Positions 52,486 to 64,000 of a stretch of DNA of 64,000 bases are shown piece by piece. Location of the stretch: NCBI GenBank assembly GCA_964007475.1, contig OZ023273.1, forward strand, positions 29,189,557 to 29,253,556, written 5' to 3'. The stretch is from Hybos culiciformis (Eukaryota > Arthropoda > Insecta > Diptera > Hybotidae). Positions within the stretch are counted from its first letter, which is position 1; every line of letters starts with the position of its first letter. The position numbers and the translations under genes were made by a program. Below the pieces are notes generated by a model that made no database searches, was not told where the DNA came from, and saw nothing but the letters and a program-made list of their open reading frames with translations.

Positions 52486-55400
52486 ATGGATGCATTTAAC
52501 CTAGTTGATAATAATATTGATGACACAACTGATATTAAAAATTATGATGATAACAATTTTTTAATAAAAAGAAATTATAGTGATTATGAAATAAATTTAT
52601 GGGCTCAGCAGGAAAAAATTGTTGGCATTTTAGTGCCAATATTTTTCGGAATTATAACATTAACTGGAATATTTGGAAATTTATTAGTGATCTTAGTAGT
52701 TATATTTAATCCGCAAATGCGTTCAACAACTAATTTTCTAATTACTAATTTAGCATTTGCCGATTTACTTTTTGTAATATTTTGCATTCCATTTACCGCT
52801 TCTGATTATGTTTTCTATAAATGGCCTTACGGAGAATGGTGGTGTAAAATTGTACAATATTTAATAGTGGTAACTGCATCTGCCAGCATCTATACATTAG
52901 TTTTAATGTCATTAGATCGTTTTTTAGCTGTTGTATATCCAATATCGAGTCGAACAGTACGCACCGAAAAAAAAACTAAAATTTGTATTGTCATTTTGTG
53001 GACCATAATATTAATATTAGCTTCACCGGCATTATTTACACATGGATTGGTGGTAAGATGTTTTTATTATTTTTGTGTTAATTGTGGCTGTTAATAAATA
53101 TGTACAATATTATGAAATGCATACAAAGACTAATTGAAATTTTTCATCCTAAAAATTTATTTCTTCATTTGGGGCAGTATATCAAATATAAAATTCCTAA
53201 TTATAATGATAAATATATAACGCAGAAAATTTTTTAACCATCGTTGAATTTTAATAATCGTCAATAATCTAACTATTATCACTCAATAAAAGTAAAAAGA
53301 TAATTGGTAGTTTTTATTTCCCGAGGAACTAGGATAAATTTGAAATATAAGTAATTTGTTTTAAAATTACAAATTTAACTAAGTTCATAGCGAAATAAAA
53401 AACATCAATGTAATTATAGAAGGATAGAAAATTGTAATTGTAAACAATAAGAAGATATACGAGTATGAATTCTATACATAATAATCATGGTTACTTTTTG
53501 ATTGGGACATGATTTCTTCAACTACTTAATTATAAAACCTTGATATTCATTATAATGAGCCTATGCTCAGTGTGTCAGTATATTATTCTCATACTGAAGC
53601 ATCCCAGTTTGCAATTTTTTTTATAGCTAACCATTTGCCCACAAATTCAGCGCTTTTTTTTTATTAATTTTTTTCATTATTATTGCAGGAATATATATAT
53701 AAAAATCATCAATATCTTTCATGTCGTTATTTAGAAGATACTTTACTACCTCTTGCAAAATTTAATATTATTTTTATGACAACTACATATTTTTTACCAT
53801 TATTATTAATCAGTGGTCTTTATATGCGAATAGTGTCAAGGCTGTGGCGTAAAGTTAGTGGTACAAGAATGTCAGCAGAATCACAAAGAGGTCGAAAAAG
53901 AGTTACAAGATTAGTTGTTATTGTCGTTCTAACATTTGCAATATTATGGTTTCCTATTCAGGTAAAAAATATATATTTATGTTTATGAAAATAAAATTTA
54001 TTATAAATAAAATACCTGGAAGCAATTATCGATTCTAAATTCGAAAAAACAAATTTATATGTCATTGAGTATGCATTGAGTTCTAAATGTAGGTATATAT
54101 TTCCATTTCTCCATATTAATAAATTTTATTTTCTAAACATTCAAAATTACAATAGATATGTACATTGTACATATTATACATAGTAAAGATTAAATAATTC
54201 ATAAGCTAACTTAAATAGTAAAATTTTATCACAATATTGATAATTGTATTGATTATTTCTTTCTTTTATAGATAATTTTAGTTCTAAAAAGTGTTGATTA
54301 CTATTTTCCGGATACATTATTGTATATTTTAATTCAAGTTATGGCACAAACTTTGGCATATTCTAGTGCATGTGTAAATCCACTTTTGTATGGTTTCTTT
54401 TCAGAGAATTTTCGTAAAGCCTTTCGAAAGGTAAGTTTTTCATAAAGATATATTCTCACATAATTTTAAAAATTAATAATTAATTATAATAATTTATTTA
54501 ATTTTTGTCAAATGAATCCTAAATTAAAAAAAATTATAATACATTTCAACAAAAAAAGTTTTGAGTTCGAATTTATCATTCGAATTTAGAGCAATTAGAA
54601 CACTCCATTATTATTTTTCATTATTGATTTATAAATTACTGTTTTTATTTAAAAGAATAATTTCTCATATTTTATTACTATTATTTTTAATTATTTATAA
54701 AATTTTTACGCACTATATACAAATAAATTTGCGTGTATAAATAAACATTAAATCAAATTTTTTAATGAGTAAAAATAAATTATTTGAAGTGTAAATTAAA
54801 TTAATGTATATATCGTAAAATTTGTGCTTTTACATTTTATTTTTTCTAATAAATATGAAATATTACCAGTTTAGTTCAAAAATAAATTTAAGAATTGATA
54901 AAAATCGAAAAAAAATTTACAAAAAACTTTTATTCAACACTCGTTCATTGTAAAAATGCAGTTATGCTCCTTGACTTTATTTAAGACGTTCCGATATTGT
55001 TCTTTGTAATTCAGTTTTGATTAAAAACGAAAGATGGCATTTGAAATGGTGTTACGTTTCTTTTGCGTTACAAACAAGATTATTGAAACGTCTGAAAATT
55101 TTATAAAGCAAGTATATTGAAAGTAAACTCATCAGGTTTCCCGGCTTAAAAAGTAATGTTCCACCTTTATTTTATCCTACTTTACATTACCTTAACATAA
55201 TACAGTTTACCTTAACTTGATTCGATGTTGCGTTATTACCAGACAGTTAGTTTAAAACCAATCTCTTCATTAAAAAAAAACCAACATTTTCAAAACTATA
55301 TATCTAGTTGAATACAAAAATTCGTTTTCCTAATATTTACAAATTGTCAAACATTGAAAACTTTCATTGAATCTATTATTTATTTTCCCATTAAATGAAC

Positions 55401-57581
55401 TTTATATTGAATTTTTTTTATTGATGGTTTCCAAGAAATTAAAATGCAATAAAGTTAAACAAGAGGATAAAACAAATTTCAGAAATAAACAACAAATATA
55501 AAATATATATAAAATATATATTTTTTTTTTTTTTCATTTAAGTTAATATCATTTTATTTTCCAATATTATGTGAAATTATACAAATAATGAAACGACATC
55601 ATATTATGAACGTCACTTGCAAACTTGCTAGAATATTTTTTCTCGAAATTATATTAGTTTATAACATCAAAAACAATAAATTTGATATTTTATTGTAAGC
55701 AAAGTTGTTTTCTCAACAATTAATTTCTAAAAAAAAAAATAAATAAATATTGAATGTTTGTTTATAAAGCATGCAAACAATCTCTTATTAAATGACGTCA
55801 GTTGTTTCATCTCACTGAAATTTTGATCAAATTACGTGAGGGAAATTTGTGGTTTTTTTTTTTCATATAATTCTTTAATAGTATAAAGTTGATTTCTAAA
55901 TAGTAAAATTTTATTTTCAAAATTAATAACGATTATTTTTAATAATTTGATTTTAATTTGGTCAAATTTCGATGTACCTACATGTAATGTTTTATTTTGT
56001 AATAGTCATTACAATATTGCATCTGAATTTTTATTGGAAAATTTCAATATTTAAAGAAAAATTTACTCAAATTAAATAGTATTTATTTTCAATTCAATAA
56101 CCTACAAAAATTTCTCAATTTCTACAAAAATAATTATAAAAATAAATAATTTTTCATATATTTAGTTAGCGCCACTCAAAGAATTGATGAATGATATTTT
56201 AATAATTATTTGTACTAAGAATTAAAAATTTACTTAAAACGAACGATTATGGTAATCAAATAAATAGATACCTCAGTTTTGTATTTTATATAGAATTCAC
56301 TTTTATTTTATACGTGATTTTTAAAATTAAAAAAAAAAAATTTATATATGTGTGGTAAATTGGAATTTCCATAAAATAAATACTTACAAAATAAATACCT
56401 ATATTATTAAAATAATAATTAAAAAAAAAAAATTTATTAGTTTTTCAGTTTTTGATGGGCATTTTAATCAATATTCAATATAATTTTTTGATGTAAACAA
56501 TAATGAAATTAAGAAAACATTTTTATGAGTTTATTATTACTTTAAGAACATCACGAAACATGGAAAATATTTTATTGCTAAAATTTTCTTCTCTTATACA
56601 AAATGATTTTTTAAATTATTTATTCGTATATATAAAAATCAATAATATTATATTCAAGTCACGAAAAAATGAAGAGCGCGAAATATTTGCGTTATATTTG
56701 AATGTATACATAGATAATACATATAATTATATAAAAGTTATCATATGTGTTTTTTTTCTTAATTTTTCTTATTACATTAAATGTTTTCCCTAACATTCCA
56801 GATTTCTGCTAAGTTTTATTATGCAATCAGAAAATATAGTGTAGTCGAAGGGCAAATTTTTTCTATCTGTAATATATATACATACTATATAATAACAGAT
56901 TCATAATGGCAGTTTTTAACATTGCTTACATATTTAAAATGAGGGATAGAAATTAGACCGCGCTTTTCAAATGAATTTAGACCACGCGGTATTCATTCAT
57001 AAATAAAAAAAAAGTGCCCTAGGGGGCTTTCCGAAACGACTAACTTTTTCTAAACTTGAATTTTTTGTATTAACTTATAAAATAAAATTATAGAATATTA
57101 GTGAAATAAACTAAACCCTGGAATAGTTTTGATATTTGTGATTTTTCTCAAATAAAAAGAAATTGCGATATTCCATTTCCGCATATCTTGCTTAATTAGG
57201 GTTGGGATTGGTAATATACTTTTTTATTTTATTAGAAAAAATTAATTTTATGACCTTTTTTCAATTGCTTGGTTATAATATTGGGAAAAAAATTCAGTTA
57301 TTTTATTTTTAACAATCAACTAAATTTATTTTCCACCACATAAATGCCAATGCGGCATTTATAGACCCGAAAGAAAGGAAAAAATGATGTTTATCTTTTA
57401 AAATTCAAATAATTATGCATACGTAAATGAACCTATATATTTTTTTTTTCAACTCTTTCAGTTTTTCTTCTTTACGTCATCATATAATCGTCAATATTCA
57501 GCTGCACCATCATCAAATATTATAAATAATTATGCCGGACGTAGAATATCAGCCGCCAAAACAAGTACTAGTTTTATCTAA
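52486..57581 (+). CDS. AstA-R: Allatostatin-A receptor (galanin-like rhodopsin-family GPCR)
   Basis: Plasma-membrane receptor for FGL-amide allatostatins, normally coupled to G proteins and involved in feeding and hormone control. Coding exons are 52486-53052, 53689-53961, 54272-54430 and 57462-57581, all phase 0 with GT-AG sites, giving 372 residues. There is an N-glycosylation sequon at N30 (NYS). TM1 is about 46-70 (FGNLLVILVV). TM2 is about 82-106 (LAFADLLFVIFCIPFTASDY). C120 and C201 form the conserved extracellular disulfide. At the end of TM3 the motif is LDRFLAVVYP (D144-R145), as in insect AstA receptors. The third loop has SAESQRGRKRVTRLVV. TM6 has WFPIQ (W276-P278). TM7 has the NPLLY motif (316-320), then SENFRKAFRK. 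The C-tail is short (39 residues in exon 4), Ser/Thr-rich, and lacks the usual palmitoylation cysteine. Motifs favour AstA-R over the allatostatin-C (somatostatin-like) receptors. Confidence 0.93.
54431..57461 (+). other. Intron 3 of the allatostatin-A receptor (3.03 kb)
   Basis: It runs from GTAAGT at 54431 to TTTCAG at 57461. It is AT-rich and ten times longer than intron 2. It contains a 96-codon plus-strand open frame at 56503-56793, which is A/T-driven and without a domain. I see no embedded gene or element. Confidence 0.7.
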
Positions 57582-57621
57582 TCTTATCTAACTAATCTAG
57601 ATAATAAGGAAATTATACAAA

Positions 57622-57627
57622 AATAAA
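57622..57627 (+). promoter_or_regulatory. Candidate polyadenylation signal of the allatostatin-A receptor
   Basis: AATAAA lies 41 bp after the stop codon. The distance is plausible, but the hexamer is common in this background. Confidence 0.35.
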
Positions 57628-59503
57628 ATAGAAATTATTATATTATAATATCCTATTTTTAACTTTTTTTCAATTATTTATTAATAAAATTAACATATGT
57701 AAATATCAAAATTTTGTTTTAGTTACGCACATTTCTATACTTACATTATAATAAAAAAAATTATACATTTTCCATAATGTCGTTGTTTTATATTTATGAA
57801 AAAAAAAAAAAAAAATTGAAATTAATTAATTTATCTTTTATTATAGTGTAGTTTTATTGTAGGCTGGCATTACCTAATTTATTAAAGCTGTAATTACCTA
57901 TATAAATACGATATAACTAAATATATTTCATTATACTATAGATATAATAACAAAAATGTGTACAAAATTATACGTTATTTTATATACAAAATAAAATTGC
58001 AAATTTTGATAATAAATGTTGTATACATAATTAAAAAGTCATAATTTTGATGTTTATGTAAATTAGTTTTATAGTATTTTGTACCAATCAAAATTTATTT
58101 TCAATTATAAACTTAATTATGCAGTTTGTGAGAAGTTATTTTTTTGATAAGGTCCAGTTTGTGATAACAATTGAAACTATTGCTAATAAAATAAGCCATT
58201 AATTCGGATTACTATATTTAATAAAAATATGAAAACATTTTCTTTCTGTTTATTAGCATAGATAATGTTTCAAAGTTAATATTAAAATATTCTAGTGTAC
58301 TTATATTATGGGCAGTAGTAATATTAAATTTTTTAACAACAGGTACAATTGAAAAATTAAATTTGAGATACACATACAATTATAGTATTTTTGTGGTATA
58401 TAAAACAGAGTAATATCAAATATTAAATTTTGATTTTGGAAAGTGTATTAGGGTCAATTTTCTAAACGTTTCTCACTTGCCAATTGATGTCCTTGTAGCA
58501 ATGTTGTTGTTAAATCTTTACTTATTCGTATATTTAGTAAGAAATTTCGTTTATTATATTTTAATGTTACTCATTGTACGGAATTCTCAGCCCTGAAAAG
58601 ACCATTTAAAGTATTTTCAATTTCTATATCTCGATCAATAAACAAAGTCTCAAAAGTTGTTTTGTGAAGCGTTGGATTTTATTACTTTACTAAATATCAT
58701 CACTGATTGCAAGTACTGCTGACAACATGAGGCATAGTTACATCTCATTTACTTTGCTGTACTATAGTCTCTATTTTTTGAGTTATTTTTCTTATATTCT
58801 GTTTTATAACGAACTTATTTTTTATTCAACCAAAAACAAGAGACTATAAAATATATGAAACGAATTTGTATGTATAAAACATTATTTCATAATTTTTTGA
58901 CTAAATATACAATTATAATATATTTAGCCGCCATATCGTGGAAGTGAAACATTCTAGCCGATTAAATTTAAGATAATCAAATTAAAATCTGTACAAAAAA
59001 TTTATGTTAATATTAAAAATAAGAACACACAAAACAATTCAAAAATATCATCTAAACAGATTCCTAGGACATACTTGGGTTTAATATTTTATATGCGAAT
59101 ATAATTTTTAGCATAAAATCTTTAATCGTGCACGAGTGCACCGGATATAACTAAAATTATGTGCTTTTAATGCCAAACTTAATCTAAGCAAAATATTATA
59201 TTTCTTCTTTTTTTTTTTTTTGTTAAATATATCAAAAGGGGGAACTTTTAATTTATCATGTAGAATTTTCTTTATGTTTTCATGAATTTTTCACATAATA
59301 TTAACATGAATTTTCACATGCAGTGACTTTGTATACTTATCCATGCTAAAAACGTTTTTTAACACTAAAAAATAACACCAAGAAATAAGTTTAAGTTGTG
59401 CGTGAATAAAATTTATTATTAATTTCTTCATTTTTGTATAAAATGTTGAAAAATTTCATAAATTAATAATAATATAATGAAATTTCTTAATAAAATTATT
59501 TAA
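57628..59503. other. Gene-free spacer
   Basis: AT-rich DNA, possibly including further 3' UTR of the receptor. No gene or element was recognised. Confidence 0.4.
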
Positions 59504-59867
59504 TACTCAGTGTTGTTATCAGTTTTATTTTTCTGGAGATTTATCAAAAAAAAATAATAATTTGTCCAAAGGTATTTTATATATAACTTATTTTTTCTGA
59601 CAATTCGGACCTTTTCATTGATTCAAAAGAACGCTTCATCTTCAACTGTAATTAACATTTTAAATAAAAATTGATGTATACCTACTACTCAGTGTTGTTA
59701 TCAGTTTTATTTTTCTGGAGATTTATCAAAAAAAAATAATAATTTGTCCAAAGGTATTTTATATATAACTTATTTTTTCTGACAATTCGGACCTTTTCAT
59801 TGATTCAAAAGAACGCTTCATCTTCAACTGTAATTAACATTTTAAATAAAAATTGATGTATATCTAT
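59504..59867. repeat. Direct tandem duplication, two 182-bp units
   Basis: 59504-59685 and 59686-59867 match without any difference I could find until the last few bases (cctactac versus tctattat). The unit begins tactcagtgttgttatcag and includes aattcggaccttttcattg. It holds no gene. Such identity implies a very recent duplication or an assembly artefact. Confidence 0.9.
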
Positions 59868-62800
59868 TATACTGTAGATAGGTATATATTTTTTCATGAA
59901 AAAGAAAAGATTCATGTGACAGATTTAGATATAAATAATTGCAGATTTTCACTTAAAAATATTGAAGCTTTACAAGTTTATTTTTCCATAGAAGTCAACA
60001 TTATCTTCTTTGTAAATCTGATGACAGTTAAACACAATCATATGAATTACTGAACAGAATTTGTAGTGTTAATGTTAACATATACTGTATATTAGAAATT
60101 ATTTCATCGCATCGGGGTGTGTAAAACTCCAAGCTTCATTCTTCGGTCAAAATATTAAAAGTAAAACAGAACGTACATCGGTCCAGTTCTATGATATTGA
60201 ATTATATCGGTTTGGATTGGAGTATATTGAAAAAAAAACCAATTACGTAATTCAAATTTAACATTCCCGCAGTACTTAAATCTCTTCACTGTTAATGTTA
60301 AAATAAATTCATTTATAAGTATCTGTTATTAATTTAAAACAAGTACGTATAATATTATCATCTTGTTAACAAAATGTTATACATATCCGTTTTCATTTCA
60401 GATAACGACAATTTTACCATTAAAAATATGATGCAAATTTGTAATTTATATTATTATTAATAATTCGTTAAATTATTATCTAAAAAGTAATATCCTTAAT
60501 GTGTGAAGTGTTATTTTCCTTAGACCTTGTTTCCTGGTAGAAAAATAAATATTTTTATAATGAACGCGAAATTCTTTAGAGATTAAGCTCTATACAAAAA
60601 TATTACATGAAAATTATTATCATTACACCAACAGTGTGTTTTGATGAAAAAAAAAATTGTGTTTTTTTAACTATTTGCAAGGGATGAGTGAAATATTTAT
60701 ACCTTACAAAATTTGAATATAATAATGAAAAAAATTTTCAAGCTATGCAAGATTTAGCCGTAATAAAAACATCCTATACAAAAATTCTTACTAATAAATA
60801 AAAACTTATGATTTATTATGCTTACAATTTTTCCTACAGTTTGATAAATTTAATGCCAAAACAAAGCCCAGAAATTATTGCCGCTCAATACCTAGATTTT
60901 TTTTCATTATTATTCAAAAATTGTAATCAAATTATCTCAAAAATTCAATTATCTTAGGCTTTTTTTTTTATTCATATACATAATATATTAACAAATTGAA
61001 GAGACTTATAAAAGAGTGAAGAGTGTTGTCGAATTATTTATAAATTAAAACTTGAAGTATATAAAGTACTTATGTTATAAATAAATTGGGCGGAAATCGA
61101 TATCCGGATAGAAATGGTACTATACTTGTGTACATTATAAAAATAATAATAAAAATGGAACTGAAATTTCATAAAATTTAATGGAATTTTTTTTTTTAAA
61201 CAAAAAACTTCAAAATAAGGTCAAAATATTTTTTTTAATTTATAAATTTTAATTGAAAATTATGAAAGATTGAATAACATTTTCATTAATTAATAATTGA
61301 TAGTATTTTTGATAGTAACATACTAGTCGACGAAGTCTTTAACACTGACGCGATCAAAAAGTCTATTTTTTAATTTTTGCTTTGGGGCCCAGAAAAACGA
61401 AATCAAAAGTATCATAACGTGTATTATGTAAACTTATTGTAAAAAAGTTTTTCCGTTAATTTTTCCATCTATTTACATTCATCTAACATGTATACCACAC
61501 TTTTGTACAACATAAACTCACAACACGTGACATGAGTGTCAAATTATACACTTTTTTTTTTTAAGAAAATGTTTTAAAAAAAAACATTCAATAAATATTT
61601 ACTACTATCTCGGGATATTTTAAATTTGCATGTGAAAATAGAAACTATGATGAAAAATAATCAAATAAAGTTGATTAAAAAAGATTTCAGCAATTTTATT
61701 TAAATTATTAAGCATTTCAAAGTTGGAGGCAAAATTTTATGATACAATTTTTTTTTTTTTATAATATAAAATAAAAATGAGGAATTTAATTTTTCATTCT
61801 GTATGCACCTCGTGCGAAATCGAATTCATTTGATTATACAGGAGGCAGAAAGATCCCAACTGAAGGATATAATAATTAAAGTAAGAATGGAATTTCTTAT
61901 GTAGGTAGGTACCTACTTACTTATAATTTTATAATACACTAGAATAAGTTCTATAATATTTTTAGAGAATATAATAACTATTCAAAGATTCGAAATTCAT
62001 TAAGAAAAAAAAACTTTGAGATCATAGTGTAGTAATTTGATTTTATTTCCAATTAAAGTCATAAAAACAACTTCGTTGTATATTAATTTTTATGTTTACA
62101 ATATTAAGGCAGCAGATAATTATCAATTTGGGAAAAAATAATATATTATATATAGTCGGCGGTGTGCAGCTAAAGATATTAAGTAAATGAGTTATTTATC
62201 TTAATAATGTAGGAATCGACCTTAAAAATCTTTATTCTTGGATTTTAGTTTTTTCGTTAATTGTATTTTCGTTAGTATTTGTAGTAAATAATTTAATTTA
62301 AATTTATGGATAATTTCAATAAAAAATAAATTTGTTATCAATTAATTACTGTTCATATTATTTTTGTACTTTTACCATTTTGTTCAAATAACTCATGTTT
62401 TTAATTTTTTGCCTTCAACATTGAATTGAGATTTGAGCACGTTTTGCAGCATACTGACGAAATATCTGTACATACATATGTAATGTATGTTCAAAAATAA
62501 TTTTGATATATAAAAAAATAAATAAAATTTGATGAAGTGTAAAGCCCATCATTGGAATAAAATCTTTTAATGATATAGCAAAAAGAAAATAGGACCACAT
62601 ACTTTTCCATCCGTCATTTATTATATAAAATTACATAAAATGAATTTTATAAATAATTTTAATATCAGCACAAAGATAATTTTCCACTGACCACATAAAA
62701 TAAAACGAACATTAAAATAAATTTATGGATCTTTCTGTAATCCTTTCTACTTTATTTAATGAATAGACATTTTTGTCTCAGTAGTTCAATAAATATACAG

Positions 62801-64000
62801 GCAGACGTATTAAATTTGCTTAAAAAAAATTACAGCCATAAAGAAATATAATAAAGATATGATCGGCCTTAAAAGTAGCCTAAGAAATAACCTTTTAAGG
62901 CTTTCTTCATAGAAAAAAACACTAACCTTTGTATTAAAGGCTAGTTTGTATACAGAAAAACCCAGCTTTCAGATAAGAAAGTTACCAGATTTTCTAGTTT
63001 CTTTCGGCAATTTTCTGCTTTTTCTGTATTTTGAAGTGGTTGGATATGTTTGATTTAAAAAAATAATAATTAATAACATATATTTGTCAAAATAAAAACA
63101 GCATAGTGTGCACGTGTTTTTAACAGTCGACCTTAGAACTAACATTTCAATTTAAGTGCAGATAGCCTTTAACTTATTTAAAATTAGATGTATATTAAAA
63201 ATTACGTATATTAAAAATTAAGATAATTTTAAATTAGCCAAAGAGAAGCCGAAAATATTATTTAAGTCTTGAAACTAATAATCCCTTTATACTTTTTGCA
63301 TCCTTTTATACTTTTTTTCAATAAAATTATTTAACTTTGAATTAAACACTGAATTTGTCAGACTTTAACCACAGGGAAACCCAATTTCTTCACGATAAAA
63401 TGTATCGCTTTTGAAAACATTGTTCTTTAAAATATAATAATACCTACATAATAATATTATTTTTCTACTGGCATTTATCTTAAAATCTATAACATAACAT
63501 ATTTTTTTTTCTCTATGAAATATATGAATTATGAATAAAAAGGGTAGATTGTTGTTAAATGAAATATTTATAAGGTAAATAACAACTATTTAATAATGAA
63601 AACAATACTCTGTAGGTATACATAAGTTCATAACTATGGTGTATATGTAAGTAAAATTGTAAAAAGCTAATTAGTTAGTCTCCACAGGAAAACAGAGTAT
63701 TTTGATCATTAACTAATTTACTGCAAAAAGTTTTTATTATAACTTTATTTAATAATCATAATAACAACGTAGAAATTTTTATTTTTGTAAATATTCCAAC
63801 TGTTAGAACGCATAAGAAAAACACAGTGGTGATTTAATAAATATTTGACTTTCAGAATTTTCAAGCATTAACAAATTGTTGAAATGTTTTATTCAATAGT
63901 TGTTATACATAAACATTTAAATGAAAATTCAATTTTCTTAAAAGTTTTTAATAAAAGTTTAAAATTCTACTGGTTTTTGAGTTTTTTTTTTATTATTATT
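59868..64000. other. Gene-free right end of the window
   Basis: AT-rich, with taggtacctac-type microsatellite near 61905-61920. A patch at about 61795-61880 has exon-like composition and a GTAAGA donor, but no matching acceptor or recognisable product. The open frames at 59853-60053 and 62415-62600 are unsupported. Confidence 0.4.

Noticed and set aside
56503..56793. 96-codon open frame inside the receptor's third intron
   Set aside because: It is on the same strand as the receptor but within a well-supported intron. The composition is dominated by AT-rich codons and no domain is recognised.
52486..57581. Allatostatin-C (somatostatin-like) receptor identity
   Set aside because: The TM2/TM3 sequence (ADLLFVIFCIPFTASDY, WCKIVQYLIVVTA), the third-loop SAESQRGRKRVTR and SENFRKAFRK match the galanin-like allatostatin-A receptors.

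Overview
This is an A+T-rich (about four-fifths A+T by eye) insect nuclear segment. It has spliced genes with GT-AG introns, long gene-poor spacers full of poly-A/T and AT microsatellites, and several small inverted-repeat transposons. An insect source is supported by an allatostatin-A-type receptor, by proteins that look like the insect DM4/12 family, by three CCTAA units (the TTAGG insect telomere motif), and by taggtacctac-type microsatellites. The order cannot be fixed from the window. The telomere-like motif argues weakly against Diptera.

Layout. Four members of a small secreted or membrane-anchored protein family lie on the minus strand. Gene 1 spans 36-1043 and is cut by the left edge. 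Gene 2 is 4883-6889, gene 3 is 27037-28534 and gene 4 is 42112-44149. All start with a signal-peptide exon and carry an F-x-VPF-x-x-x-P motif. The three complete genes end in a domain with C-x5-C followed by C-x6-C, the cysteine pattern of the insect DM4/12 family (function unknown). Genes 3 and 4 share a five-exon structure with identical intron phases, and gene 2 lacks two of those introns. A block of about 535 bp carrying the fourth exon of gene 4 is duplicated, which leaves an intact orphan exon at 41279-41399 downstream of the gene's stop codon.

Two conserved housekeeping or neuroendocrine genes lie on the plus strand. One is the co-chaperone SGT (small glutamine-rich TPR protein; two coding exons, 16998-18444). 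The other is an allatostatin-A (galanin-like) receptor in four coding exons (52486-57581), with an upstream acceptor and a ten-residue upstream ORF in its 5' leader. No functional link between these genes and the DM4/12-like cluster is visible.

The rest is mostly non-coding. It holds a Harbinger-like MITE with TTA target duplications (22855-23258), other terminal-inverted-repeat elements (7911-8610, 34544-34900, 49432-49663, 49795-50047), and an 18-bp minisatellite (34975-35300) flanked by two long hairpins in one compositionally distinct island. There is also an exact-looking 182-bp tandem duplication (59504-59867) and a degenerate tRNA-like sequence (43549-43619). Exon coordinates were worked out by hand from splice signals and reading-frame continuity, and no transcript evidence was available.
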